This document shows positions 40,374 through 49,456 of a stretch of 64,000 bases of DNA, one piece after another. Position numbers and translations under genes: made by a program. The stretch's first letter is position 1; the number at the start of each line of letters is the position of its first letter. The notes under the pieces are model-generated. The model was not told the origin of the DNA and did not search any database. It saw only the letters and a list, made by a program, of their open reading frames with translations. The DNA is taken from positions 1 through 64,000 of the forward strand of contig JAGHVB010000014.1 of the NCBI GenBank assembly GCA_018064525.1, in the 5' to 3' direction. The DNA is from Candidatus Treponema merdequi (GTDB lineage: Bacteria; Spirochaetota; Spirochaetia; Treponematales; Treponemataceae).

Positions 40374-40904
40374 TTAATGGTGTTTCTGCTGAAAGCGTTT
40401 AAGCATAGCAACGCCATTCTTTTTTCCGTTGTAAACAAATCCGCCGTCCCAGTATTCAAGGGCAGCAAACAAAGCGTTACCACCATCCTGGTCATCAGAC
40501 TGTTTTGTTCTGAATGATACGAAGTTAGAAAGCATTTCGTAATTCTGTTTATGAAGGGCTTCAATACGATTTTTGTTAAATTCGTTCCATTTGTCTAAGT
40601 CTTTAAATCCTTCACCTTCATCTTCTACGATGATATGGGCGTGTGTTGCACTGAAAGAATACCATACTGTAACTTTTTTGTTTACATCACAGTTGTTTCC
40701 GTGCTTTACAGCATTTTTGATTACTTCTGAAATCTGCTGTTCAAGAAGATTTAATTCTTTGATTTCTGTTGGAGCAGACTGTACGATCAAAAGTGTAAAA
40801 TATCTGATCTGGCGGAAGTCCGATGGGAATTCCTTTTTAAGCATGTTTGTTTTATCGAACAATGGGTCATTGTCGTCAGAGCGTAATTCTTTTAATTCTT
40901 CCAT
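40374..40904 (-). CDS. RsbW-like anti-sigma/serine kinase ATPase
   Basis: A 176-residue GHKL ATPase of the HATPase_c_2 type. The N box is EVIKNAVKHGN and the G1 box IVEDEGEGFKDL, followed by GGNALFAALEYWDGGFVYN. In such systems the kinase binds either a sigma factor/target or an unphosphorylated STAS antagonist, and phosphorylates the latter. It is preceded by the STAS gene (12 nt) and the PP2C phosphatase, giving a complete partner-switch set. No sigma-B-like gene is adjacent, so the output may not be a sigma factor. Confidence 0.87.
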   Translation of the reverse strand: MEELKELRSDDNDPLFDKTNMLKKEFPSDFRQIRYFTLLIVQSAPTEIKELNLLEQQISEVIKNAVKHGNNCDVNKKVTVWYSFSATHAHIIVEDEGEGFKDLDKWNEFNKNRIEALHKQNYEMLSNFVSFRTKQSDDQDGGNALFAALEYWDGGFVYNGKKNGVAMLKRFQQKHH

Positions 40905-40916
40905 TTGTATCCTCGG

Positions 40917-41255
40917 TTAGTCTTTGATCATTAAAAGCGCTTCTTCAACGCTATTAGCAATAGGGAAGTAACCCATAAGCTTTGTAAGTTCAATTACCTT
41001 TTTTACAGATCCATGAACATTTGAAATTGCAAATTTAAGATTCATCTTTTTCATTGTGGAACAGATATAAATCAAAGCTCCGATTCCAGAAGAGTCAATG
41101 TAGTCAACCTGTTCAAGATTGATGATGAAGTTTTTTACATTTTTTTCAAGCATTTTCATTACCAATTCTTTAAGTTTATAAGAATTGTACAAGTCCATTT
41201 CACCATTAACATCAATGATGTAAATCTCTCCGTTCTTACGTATTTTAAGTTCCAT
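40917..41255 (-). CDS. STAS-domain anti-sigma-factor antagonist (RsbV type)
   Basis: A 112-residue single STAS domain. It contains the phosphorylatable Ser in QVDYIDSSGIGALIYICS and normal strand-helix order (YIIDVNGEMDLYNSYKLKELV at the start). It is expected to be phosphorylated by the downstream RsbW-like kinase and dephosphorylated by the upstream phosphatase. AAGGAGC is the ribosome site. Position between those two genes supports the pairing. Confidence 0.93.
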   Translation of the reverse strand: MELKIRKNGEIYIIDVNGEMDLYNSYKLKELVMKMLEKNVKNFIINLEQVDYIDSSGIGALIYICSTMKKMNLKFAISNVHGSVKKVIELTKLMGYFPIANSVEEALLMIKD

Positions 41256-41273
41256 AACAGAAGCTCCTTCCCA

Positions 41274-42917
41274 TTATTTAATTTTGATAACCAGAATTGA
41301 CTGGTCATCGTGTTGTGCGGCAGTTCCGCAGAATTTTTTTACATCATCCTTTATTTTATTTGCAATTACTTTGCCTTCTAAAGAATGAGATTGTTTAATT
41401 ACTTTTTCAAGATTAGCTTTTGAATACTGCTTACCATCATTGTTAAGCGCCTCAAGCAATCCGTCTGTACATGTAACAACAATGTCTCCAGACTTAACCT
41501 GTATTTCATTATCGGCATATTCTGTGTTTTTCTCTACACCGACTGGTTCCTGGGAACCTGAAATTTCTTTAAATTCTCCACTGGTACTATTATACACGAA
41601 AATTGGATTTGTGCCACCAGAAGAGTACTGAATTTTATTATTTGTACTGTCATAAATTAAAAGTGCAACTGAAGCAAAATGGTCAACTGTATTTCCTTCT
41701 GATGCAATTCCTCGGTTAGCCCAGCTTAAAATTGTTCCTGCGCTCTGAGTTGTGTTGATGATAAGTCTGAGCATTGCACGAAGCTGAAGCATTACATTCA
41801 TTGAGTTGAGACTCTTTCCTGTAACATCGGCCATTACAAATGAAATGCGGTCTTTTCTTGAAACCATTACATCATACCAGTCGCCACAGATGTTTTCTGC
41901 TGCTGCAAAAGATGTTCCGATTGAAATACCTGGGATTGCAGGAAGCTTTGACGGAATGAGTGACTTCTGTATATTTGTTGCGATTTCGCCTTCTTTTGCG
42001 AGTGAAAATCTTTCTACGATTTCGTTATGAATTGAAGTTGATTTTATTGCAGATGCAACAAATTCTGCGAGACGTTTTGCTGTATCAAATTCGGCATCTG
42101 TAAATTCTCCGTTTTCTGGATTTTTACCGAGAGCCATAACGCCGACCGGACTTTCGTTTACATAGAGCGGAACAAATATGTATGCACCGCATTTTAAGAA
42201 GTCTTCGTCTCCGTTCTGAACGATTCTGGAATCCTTTGAAGGATCATTAATCATTACAGCTTCTTTTTTTGTAAGAACATCACCAAAGATGTTGTCTTTT
42301 AAATCAAACTGCATGTAGCGCATATTCATTTCTACACGCTGCTGTTTGTGAGGAATGTTTTCCGGAAGCTGATAAGGCGGTATGAAAGTTCCGCTTAAAT
42401 TCTTTACATTAAGAACATCTTCAAAATCATCAAGTACAACTGAAAGGACACCGTCTGCATGTGTAAGTTCAATTATTTTTTTATTGAAATTTTCGAGAAG
42501 AGGCGGAAGACCCTGAGGATTATTGAAGCTTTCTGCCATTGTATAGATAAACTGTCTGTTTACATCAAGGAGAGAAACATCTTCATCCTGATATACTATA
42601 TTGAGTCTTTTCTGAGTGACTGTATTATTGGCTGATGATTTTCCTTTTTTGCGTTCTTCCTGTCTTACAAGAGCTTTAAGGATTGCATAAGGTGTCATCA
42701 ATACAGATGCAAGAAGAAGCATCAGGTATAAAAATGACGGCTCTTTATTGATATAGGTAAAAATCATTCCCGTCATCAACGCGATAAGGGCAAGAAAGAA
42801 GATGAAACTTACTTTTGCTGTTTTGCGTATCATAATGACAATAAGAAAGACAAATACAAGAAATGTTAATGCTACTGATGCAAGTAACGGAATGTACGCG
42901 AATGCAGTATAATTCAA
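41274..42917 (-). CDS. membrane-anchored GAF-PP2C phosphatase (RsbU/SpoIIE type)
   Basis: A 547-residue protein with three N-terminal membrane helices (about 6-29, 35-56, 63-83), a GAF domain (about 125-295, including CGAYIFVPLYVNESPVGVMALG) and a C-terminal SpoIIE/PP2C phosphatase domain (about 315-547). The latter shows IQKSLIPSKLPAIPG, metal-binding Asp residues in GDWYDV and MADVTGKS, and CTDGLLEA plus QHDDQSILVIK near the end. It should reactivate the STAS partner when the GAF or membrane part senses a signal. It is first in the operon with a good promoter and CAGGAG site. Confidence 0.93.
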   Translation of the reverse strand: MNYTAFAYIPLLASVALTFLVFVFLIVIMIRKTAKVSFIFFLALIALMTGMIFTYINKEPSFLYLMLLLASVLMTPYAILKALVRQEERKKGKSSANNTVTQKRLNIVYQDEDVSLLDVNRQFIYTMAESFNNPQGLPPLLENFNKKIIELTHADGVLSVVLDDFEDVLNVKNLSGTFIPPYQLPENIPHKQQRVEMNMRYMQFDLKDNIFGDVLTKKEAVMINDPSKDSRIVQNGDEDFLKCGAYIFVPLYVNESPVGVMALGKNPENGEFTDAEFDTAKRLAEFVASAIKSTSIHNEIVERFSLAKEGEIATNIQKSLIPSKLPAIPGISIGTSFAAAENICGDWYDVMVSRKDRISFVMADVTGKSLNSMNVMLQLRAMLRLIINTTQSAGTILSWANRGIASEGNTVDHFASVALLIYDSTNNKIQYSSGGTNPIFVYNSTSGEFKEISGSQEPVGVEKNTEYADNEIQVKSGDIVVTCTDGLLEALNNDGKQYSKANLEKVIKQSHSLEGKVIANKIKDDVKKFCGTAAQHDDQSILVIKIK

Positions 42918-42946
42918 TTTTTAACTCCTGAAAAATCTTATTTTTA

Positions 42947-42975
42947 ATTGTAACATAATAAATTTTAGCCGTCAA
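42947..42975 (-). promoter_or_regulatory. sigma-70 promoter of the partner-switch operon
   Basis: On the minus strand TTGACG (42975-42970), a 17-bp spacer and TACAAT (42952-42947), giving a leader of about 23 nt. Confidence 0.75.
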
Positions 42976-43014
42976 GAAATAGTTTTTTTTTGAGGAATTT
43001 GGATATTTTTGAGA

Positions 43015-43935
43015 TTATTCAATGTTTTTTTTGATAATTCTTTTGTTGAATGCGTTGCAGATTCTGTGAAAGAAACCTGTTCCGTATGTTTTTGTAAAGG
43101 TTTCTGCCATCAGGTCAATCGGATAATCTTCTCCGAATTTTCTTTTAAGATCGTCCCAGTATTTGATCATCCATACATAAAGGTCACTTATTGTTCTGTT
43201 TTTGAATTTTTTCATGACTTTTGCATTGTTGATGACCTGGACAACAGGCATATAAACTTTTTCAAACCAGGAAACAATTGCATCTTCCATTTTTATTTCT
43301 TCTTCCTGGTTGAGATTCATATAGTATTTGTGAGTCAGAATGTGGTTGTAAATTACATCGTACTGACCCGGAGTTGTAAAATCGAGGCACCAGTAATCTG
43401 TAATGTCACCGAAATTTGTTTCTGAATAGAAGAGTCTTTTTTCATAGGCGATTACCTGGCTCAGGATATATTTCATTGAACCGCCTTCTTTAAGATGAAT
43501 TTCACTCTGAAGGGAAACAACTTCTGCGTCTATAAATTCGATTCCACGGGCTTTTGCAACGGAGATTCTGTGGTTTCCGTCACGCGCAAAGTAGAGACCT
43601 CCGAGTTCGTAAAGAGTTACGGGTGGAAGGGTAACATTCTGAAGGTGTGCTTTGTCAATGCTTTCCCAGCGGGCTTTTAAGTGTGCGTTTTTCGGAAAGA
43701 ACTGATTGTCAAAATCTTTGTACCGGCCTTCGCTTCCGACTATTTTGGAAACAGGTACTGCCTGCATTCCTTTATAAGTTTCATTGTTTGGTTTTAATAA
43801 TTTTTTTAAATCTGAAAGGGAAATTAAACTTGCTTCTTCAGGATTGAGAAAATGCTGAATTTCATTAATCAATGCTTTGTTTCTTGCTTTGTAAAAATCT
43901 TCATCTGTCTGTGCATTGAATGTCATTGCTGCCAT
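43015..43935 (-). CDS. ParB/sulfiredoxin-fold protein
   Basis: A 306-residue protein. The region about residues 60-150 contains the ParB-like motif FARDGNHRISVAKARGIEFIDAEVV, which in ParB-family enzymes binds nucleotide or metal. The rest, with many aromatic residues (IDLMAETFTKTYGTGFFHRI at the C-terminus), is unfamiliar. Not a chromosome-partition ParB: there is no helix-turn-helix. A second possible start is the Met at position 4. GGAGT precedes the gene. It follows the phosphoesterase gene by 16 nt, so it is probably in one operon with it and the TPR/Mrr-like gene. Confidence 0.78.
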   Translation of the reverse strand: MAAMTFNAQTDEDFYKARNKALINEIQHFLNPEEASLISLSDLKKLLKPNNETYKGMQAVPVSKIVGSEGRYKDFDNQFFPKNAHLKARWESIDKAHLQNVTLPPVTLYELGGLYFARDGNHRISVAKARGIEFIDAEVVSLQSEIHLKEGGSMKYILSQVIAYEKRLFYSETNFGDITDYWCLDFTTPGQYDVIYNHILTHKYYMNLNQEEEIKMEDAIVSWFEKVYMPVVQVINNAKVMKKFKNRTISDLYVWMIKYWDDLKRKFGEDYPIDLMAETFTKTYGTGFFHRICNAFNKRIIKKNIE

Positions 43936-43951
43936 AAAAAAAAGTACTCCG

Positions 43952-44680
43952 TTATTCTTTTATAATCTGAAATTTCGATAGATCTGCTGCAGGAAGATCA
44001 ATTACATAATGACCGTACGCATTTACGATAATTGATTTTTCATAAACAGAAATCCTTGGTTCGTTTGGATCATATAAATGAATGTGTCCGTGAACCATAT
44101 ATGCAGGCTTAAAATGTTTTATGAATTTATTAAAACATCTGAATCCTTTGTGGCAGTTGTCCTCGTGGTCATGAACATGACGCGGTGTTGCATGTGTCAG
44201 AAAAACATCAAGGTATCTGCCGTAAATTATTTTATTAAGAAAAAGCCTTGGAATCATTTTTAAGAGTTTTAAATTCATCTGGGCTTCTGTAAACTGATTG
44301 AGTCCGTGATTGTAATCAAGCGAACCTGAGACTCCTGCTATTAAAAGAGGTGTCTGCCTGTTGTTTTTTGGATTTGTCCATTTTAAGTTTTTATCTGTAA
44401 TGACTTTGAATCCTGCGTAAATTGCTCCGCACGAATGATATTCTGTAGAAGTTGTCTGTCTGTCTTTCGGAAGATATGCGTGGTAAAAATTATATTCCTT
44501 TAAGTTGTGATTTCCAAAAATAAAATATGTCGGTTTGTTTAAAGTGCTTACGATGAAATCAATGTAGTCCATCGGAAGGTCTCCGGCACAGAGAACACAT
44601 TCCACATCTTTGAATAAATCTTTGATTGCGTAATTGTAAATGAATGGATCTATCTGGTCGGAAACAATTAGTATTTTCAT
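43952..44680 (-). CDS. calcineurin-type metallophosphoesterase
   Basis: A 242-residue phosphoesterase. Motifs present: GDLPMDY for GD, IFGNHNLKEY for GNH, VFLTHATPRHVHDHED, and YMVHGHIHLYDPN for GHxH. The first motif, normally D-x-H, reads SDQIDP, so one metal-ligand His is missing. It may still bind metals or have modified specificity. It is 5 nt after the TPR/Mrr-like gene, in the same operon. Substrate unknown. Confidence 0.85.
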   Translation of the reverse strand: MKILIVSDQIDPFIYNYAIKDLFKDVECVLCAGDLPMDYIDFIVSTLNKPTYFIFGNHNLKEYNFYHAYLPKDRQTTSTEYHSCGAIYAGFKVITDKNLKWTNPKNNRQTPLLIAGVSGSLDYNHGLNQFTEAQMNLKLLKMIPRLFLNKIIYGRYLDVFLTHATPRHVHDHEDNCHKGFRCFNKFIKHFKPAYMVHGHIHLYDPNEPRISVYEKSIIVNAYGHYVIDLPAADLSKFQIIKE

Positions 44681-44685
44681 CTGGG

Positions 44686-46050
44686 TTATCTTGAAGTTTT
44701 GTCCAGAATCTTTTCAAGCTGCTCTTTTCCGATAAGTTCGCATGGTCTGTTTTCTGCCGCAGCCTGAGCTGTTCTTGTAAAGCCTGAACTTGAAAGCACG
44801 TAAGCTTTGGAACAGTTTTGAGATTTCTGTTCATCAAGAGTTTTTCTGATTATGAAATCTTCAACGGGTTCTGTTTCTCTGAAGAACTTAAGAATATATG
44901 TCTGTTTTCTTACGCTTCTCCAGTCTGAATTTTTTGCATCTGTTGCAATAATCTGGCAGCCCCATTTTAACATCTGTACCTGCTGAGCCTCGAGGTTGAG
45001 GGAAGTACATGCTTTCTGACACATTTTTGTAAAACCTTCTTCTGAAGAAGTCAGGTATTCCTTGAGGCTGTCGTTTGCCTGAAGGTCTTTGTACTGAGAA
45101 AGTTTTGCTGCAACATCTCTGAATGTTTTGTTTCTTGAATAAATGAGTTCCCACTGTTCGATTGCTTTTTCAATCTTTCTTGTTTTTTCGTAGCATGCTG
45201 CGAGAAAATATCTTGCAAAAAGGGTTTCGTTTTTATCTGCGTCTTTCTGTGATGCGATTGCTCTTTCAAAGCAGTTGATTGCATTGTCTATGCTGTTTCC
45301 TGCCATGTAACATGTTCCGCATTCGATTAAAGATTTCTGTCTGAATTCTGAATCGCGGCCTGCTTTTTCAAATGCTTTTACAGCTCCAGGATAGTCTTTG
45401 TTTTCTTTTAAGATTTTTCCAAGATAATAGTAAGTTGAGAATGTTTCCGGGCTTAATGAAATGGCAAGGTCAATTTCTTTTTTTGCTTCGGCAATCTGCT
45501 TTGCTCTGAAAAGTAAAAGTCCCATTGCAGCATGAGCCTGAACATGACGGCGGTTAAGTTTTACAGTTTTTGCATAAAAATTGAGTGCCTGTTCATATTT
45601 TGATTTTGTTTCATAAATTTTAGCAGCCTGAAAATAATTTTCTGCATCGCGCGGATTTAATTTTGTGAGGAGAAGAAACTGCTTGAGTGCTTCTTCCGGC
45701 TGGTTGAATTTTACGTAAAGAGGTGCAATCTCATTTCTGAAATCAAGCTCTGAAAGGTTTTCATCAAATACAGCATGCTGGTCAACATATTTGAGTTCCA
45801 TAAGGGCAAGCTCTGATTTACCGTCTTTGAGATATGCACGGCCAAGCCAGTAACGGGCAAGATAATCCTGAGGATCTTTCTGAATAAGAGTTTTTGCAAG
45901 TTTTATTGCGCTTGCTGTTTTTCCCTGTTTTAAAAGACGCTGAATGCCTTCAATTTTTTTTGGTGAAACAACAGATTTTATTACAAAAAATAGAAGAAGT
46001 CCGACTCCGCTTGTAAGAAAAATGATAAAAATAATTGTACTTACTTCCAT
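44686..46050 (-). CDS. TPR protein fused to a degenerate Mrr-like nuclease domain
   Basis: A 454-residue protein with an N-terminal membrane helix (about 5-24), TPR units at about 36-330 (SAIKLAKTLIQKDPQDYLARYWLGRAY and similar) and a C-terminal domain (about 350-450). That domain ends AYVLSSSGFTRTAQAAAENRPCELIGKEQLEKIL, which matches the last strand-helix of Mrr-type restriction endonuclease folds. The catalytic D...ExK/QxK is not seen; the expected strand reads TYILKFFRETEP. The domain may bind DNA or protein without cutting. The start at 46050 has GGAG upstream. It is divergent from another TPR gene. Confidence 0.78.
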   Translation of the reverse strand: MEVSTIIFIIFLTSGVGLLLFFVIKSVVSPKKIEGIQRLLKQGKTASAIKLAKTLIQKDPQDYLARYWLGRAYLKDGKSELALMELKYVDQHAVFDENLSELDFRNEIAPLYVKFNQPEEALKQFLLLTKLNPRDAENYFQAAKIYETKSKYEQALNFYAKTVKLNRRHVQAHAAMGLLLFRAKQIAEAKKEIDLAISLSPETFSTYYYLGKILKENKDYPGAVKAFEKAGRDSEFRQKSLIECGTCYMAGNSIDNAINCFERAIASQKDADKNETLFARYFLAACYEKTRKIEKAIEQWELIYSRNKTFRDVAAKLSQYKDLQANDSLKEYLTSSEEGFTKMCQKACTSLNLEAQQVQMLKWGCQIIATDAKNSDWRSVRKQTYILKFFRETEPVEDFIIRKTLDEQKSQNCSKAYVLSSSGFTRTAQAAAENRPCELIGKEQLEKILDKTSR

Positions 46051-46087
46051 TTGGCTCTCCGTTATTTATAAACCTTATGTACTTGTA

Positions 46088-46116
46088 TTGATAGAAATGC
46101 TTATTTATGAGATTAT
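46088..46116 (+). promoter_or_regulatory. possible leaderless promoter of the TPR gene at 46124
   Basis: TTGATA (46088-46093), a 17-bp spacer and GATTAT (46111-46116), 7 nt before the ATG. Weaker than the other leaderless sites. Confidence 0.5.
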
Positions 46117-46123
46117 TGCATAT

Positions 46124-46900
46124 ATGAAATGTTTTTACAAGAGAACGGCAGTTTTTATATTATTACATTTTGTTTTCTCGGGCATTTTTGCAGAAGAAAT
46201 TTCCCAGGGATTGAAATTTTTTATGCAGAATGAACCGAAAAAGGCCATTCCTCTGATGGAAAAAGAACTCAATGGAGCAAATCCTTCTCCGGATTTATAT
46301 AATTACCTTGGAATCGCATACAGCCAGACCGGAGATTTTGAAAATGCCGTAAATGCTTTTAACCGCGGTATTTCTGTGATTGGTACCAATAAAAAAATCC
46401 TTTATTACAATCAGGGAAATGCTTATTATAAACTTCAGAATTATACAAAGGCATGTGACTGTTATTCCATGACAATTGCAGCAGATCCTGCTTTTTCAGA
46501 ACCATATCTTAACCGTGCAAATGCATATCTTAAACTTAACAGACTTGATGAATGTATTTCGGATTATGAAAAATATCTGGAAATATGTCCGAATGATCCT
46601 CAGGAGGAACAGATAAGAAAACTTCTTGAACTGCTTCTTAAGGAAAAAGATTTTCAGGCTGCTGGAAAAAAACGCAAGGAAGAAGAAGCTCTCCGTCTGA
46701 TGGAAGAAGAAGAACGTCTGAATAAAGCGCGTCAGGAACAGGAAAGACTTGCCGCCCAGAAGCGTGCTGAAGAAGAAGAACGTAGAAGAAGACTTCTGGA
46801 AGATGTTGCAAATTCTTTAAAACAGTCATCGGATACAGTCAATATGAGTGCCGGTGCAGAAGATGTCCTGAATTATGATGATGAGTCAGAAATAGATTAA
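46124..46900 (+). CDS. exported TPR protein with a charged coiled coil
   Basis: A 258-residue protein. The start at 46124 is preferred because it gives a signal peptide (KRTAVFILLHFVFSGIFA) at the N-terminus; a longer reading upstream overlaps the divergent gene and has no ribosome site. About four TPR units follow (PDLYNYLGIAYSQTGDFENAV, NKKILYYNQGNAYYKLQNYTKA), then a Glu/Arg-rich coiled coil (LRLMEEEERLNKARQEQERL). The tail is acidic. Likely periplasmic. It is 39 nt upstream of a second, larger TPR gene, so both may build one envelope assembly. Confidence 0.8.
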   Translation: MKCFYKRTAVFILLHFVFSGIFAEEISQGLKFFMQNEPKKAIPLMEKELNGANPSPDLYNYLGIAYSQTGDFENAVNAFNRGISVIGTNKKILYYNQGNAYYKLQNYTKACDCYSMTIAADPAFSEPYLNRANAYLKLNRLDECISDYEKYLEICPNDPQEEQIRKLLELLLKEKDFQAAGKKRKEEEALRLMEEEERLNKARQEQERLAAQKRAEEEERRRRLLEDVANSLKQSSDTVNMSAGAEDVLNYDDESEID

Positions 46901-46939
46901 TTCAGCTGTCAATATATTTTATATAAGGGGAAGAGGGAA

Positions 46940-49378
46940 ATGGCAAAAACTACAGCCGGTAAAAAAACAAAAACCGCAGTAAAATCCGAAACTACGCAGA
47001 AAAAAACAGCAAAAACTGCGGTAAAGACAACAACCTCAAAAACAAAAAAAACTGCTTCAAAAACTGCAGCAGGAAAAAAACCATCAGGAAAAACAGAAAC
47101 ATCTGGTTCCACTAAAAAATCTGCAGCCAAAAAAACTGCGCCATCAGCTTCTGTCAAAAATACTGCAGTAAAAAAATCTTCAGCTCTTTCAGAAAAAAGG
47201 ACTTTAAGCAGGGAACCTGATACACAGGTTACAAGTGAAGAGATTAAGGCATTGTGGTCAGTTCCACAGGCAGATTATGAAGCTCAGAAAAAAGAATCTG
47301 AAATGGAAAGACGCAGAAACAACAGGCGTTATATTGTCAGGGCAGGAATTGCGGGGCTCATTGTTCTCTTGATTTTATTTTTCATTATCAGGGGGTGTTC
47401 TCACAGTCATTCTTCTGGCGGAGGAATGAGTGCAAAAGAAAGGCAGAATACAATTTCTGTTGTAAAAAAGTATCTTGATAAAGGTCAGTATGATTCTGCA
47501 AAAGATCTTCTTAACAGGCTTTTGATTGAAAATCCGGAAGATGAAGAAGTTAATCTTCTCTGGGAAGAACTGATAAAAGCAATGGAAGAATCAGAAAAAG
47601 ACGGAAATACAATCATTGTAAATGGCGGACAGTCTTCCCAGCCTAATTATGACATCAATATAAATACAGATGAAATTACAAATGCCTTTCGTGAAACAAT
47701 TGACAGTATGAGTAAAGAACTCAGTGCTGCTAATGAACAGAATGCAAAAAATCAGGAAGCACTGAACAGACTTCTGGAACAGCAGCGTCAGGATGAAGCA
47801 GAAAGAAAAGCTCAGGAAAAGGCGAAGGCTGAACAGAAAAAAGCAGATGAAGAAAAGCAGAAAGCAAAAGAAGAAGAACTTGCAAAGCAGAATAAAAAGG
47901 TTGCAGACAAAATTGCTAAAATAAATGAACTTATCAATCAGGGAAATCAGAATTTGAATACCGGTAAATCTGACATGGCATTAAAAAAATACGCAGATGC
48001 AATCAGTCTTTTACCGATTGAACAGGGAGAGCCTGCATTTTCAGGTGATAAATATGCAGAAGTAGCTTCAAATCTTTACGATGCTGCAGAGCGCGAAACA
48101 AATCCTCAGAATAAGACTGTTTTGATGAACAATGCCGTAAAATACGCACAGAAAGCAGTCCAGAATGATCCGAATAACGCAAGAGCTCATTTTATTCTTG
48201 CAATGAATGCCGAAAATGAAAAAAATTCAGCCCTTGCAGAAAAAGAACTTGAACTTGCTGCTCAGAACGATCCGAATAATTACCTCTATTATTATTATCT
48301 TGGAAGAAGACAGCAGATTAATAAAAAGTATTCACAGGCCAGAGCTTCTTACAATACTTCAATCAAGCTTAATAAGAATTTTGAATCTTCTCATTTTAAT
48401 CTTGGACTGACATGTAAACAGCTTGGACTTAATCAGGATGCACTTACAGCATTCAGAAATGCACATTCCGTAAATCCAAACCACGCAAAAGCTTATCTTG
48501 AAGAAGCAAGAATTCTTTTTAGAAATTATAACGATGCAGCCGGTGCTATAAAGCCTTATGAGGAAGTTATCAGAATTGAGCCTGATAATGTAAGTGCCTT
48601 AAAGGAATGCGGATCGGTTTATGCCTCAATGGAAAAATATTCAAAGGCAGAAGAACTCTTTAAGCGTGCAGTTTCAAAACTTGGAACTGCAGAAGATCCT
48701 TTGACTTACTATAATCTTTCGACTGTAATGTTCAACCAGAATAAAGTCGAAGATGCGTTGAAATATGCAGAAAAGGCATACAGTACAAAAACTGCTTTGA
48801 GAACAAGTAAAGAACAGGCAATGGTAGTCTATAACTATGGTCTTATCTCACAGAAAAACGGTGATGAAACTAAAGCTATTACACTTTACAGAGAAGCTCT
48901 TACTCTTGATGAAAATCATTCAAAGGCAATGACAAACCTTGGAATCATGTTCCTTGATATGAATCCGCCTGATGCAGACAGTGCATTAAACTTTTTGACA
49001 AAGGCATATAACCTTGATACCGGCAGCTTTGAAATCAACAATAATCTCGGAAGTGCATATCTTATGAAAAAAGATTATGCAAATGCTATCAACTATTACT
49101 TAAAGGCTGTTAAAATCAATCCTAAAGACAATAAAGTAAGGACAAATCTTGCAAAAGCTCAGGCAGAATCCGGGGAATTTGACAGTGCCAGAGTCACATA
49201 CCAGGAAGTCATCAAACAGAAACCTGACAATTATGATGCTTACATCGAACTTGCAAAAGTCTGCATCGCATTGAAAGATACTGTCAGTGCAGAAGGATAT
49301 CTTCAGGCACTTCAGGTAAAAAAGCCAGAATACCGTACAAACGATGTAAAGGCACTTTTAGAGACAGTAAGAAATTAG
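46940..49378 (+). CDS. large membrane TPR protein with a histone-H1-like N-terminus
   Basis: An 812-residue protein. Residues about 1-90 are a Lys/Thr/Ala/Ser-rich low-complexity tail (for example AKTAVKTTTSKTKKTASK), much like histone H1 or AlgP-type DNA-binding tails. Then comes one membrane helix (about 133-152, AGIAGLIVLLILFFIIRGC). Next are a coiled-coil segment (about 255-325, rich in Lys/Glu/Gln) and about twelve TPR units to the end. The topology puts the basic tail in the cytoplasm and the TPR array outside. A chromosome-to-envelope tether is possible but unproven. The ribosome site is AAGGGGAAGAGGG-like. Confidence 0.85.
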   Translation: MAKTTAGKKTKTAVKSETTQKKTAKTAVKTTTSKTKKTASKTAAGKKPSGKTETSGSTKKSAAKKTAPSASVKNTAVKKSSALSEKRTLSREPDTQVTSEEIKALWSVPQADYEAQKKESEMERRRNNRRYIVRAGIAGLIVLLILFFIIRGCSHSHSSGGGMSAKERQNTISVVKKYLDKGQYDSAKDLLNRLLIENPEDEEVNLLWEELIKAMEESEKDGNTIIVNGGQSSQPNYDININTDEITNAFRETIDSMSKELSAANEQNAKNQEALNRLLEQQRQDEAERKAQEKAKAEQKKADEEKQKAKEEELAKQNKKVADKIAKINELINQGNQNLNTGKSDMALKKYADAISLLPIEQGEPAFSGDKYAEVASNLYDAAERETNPQNKTVLMNNAVKYAQKAVQNDPNNARAHFILAMNAENEKNSALAEKELELAAQNDPNNYLYYYYLGRRQQINKKYSQARASYNTSIKLNKNFESSHFNLGLTCKQLGLNQDALTAFRNAHSVNPNHAKAYLEEARILFRNYNDAAGAIKPYEEVIRIEPDNVSALKECGSVYASMEKYSKAEELFKRAVSKLGTAEDPLTYYNLSTVMFNQNKVEDALKYAEKAYSTKTALRTSKEQAMVVYNYGLISQKNGDETKAITLYREALTLDENHSKAMTNLGIMFLDMNPPDADSALNFLTKAYNLDTGSFEINNNLGSAYLMKKDYANAINYYLKAVKINPKDNKVRTNLAKAQAESGEFDSARVTYQEVIKQKPDNYDAYIELAKVCIALKDTVSAEGYLQALQVKKPEYRTNDVKALLETVRN

Positions 49379-49407
49379 AATCTGAAAGATGATTTTATGA
49401 TGTAAAG

Positions 49408-49456
49408 TGCACTCTAAAGCCGGACAGAAAAAGTTCAGCTTTAGAGTGCATTTTTT
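49408..49456 (+). terminator. terminator of the TPR operon
   Basis: A perfect 13-bp stem (TGCACTCTAAAGC / GCTTTAGAGTGCA) with a 17-nt loop is followed by six T residues. The T run touches the stop codon of the convergent mutL. Confidence 0.92.

Noticed and set aside
45944..46123. A 60-residue extension of the TPR protein at 46124
   Set aside because: It overlaps the divergent TPR/Mrr-like gene and would bury the signal peptide. The start at 46124 has a nearby promoter.
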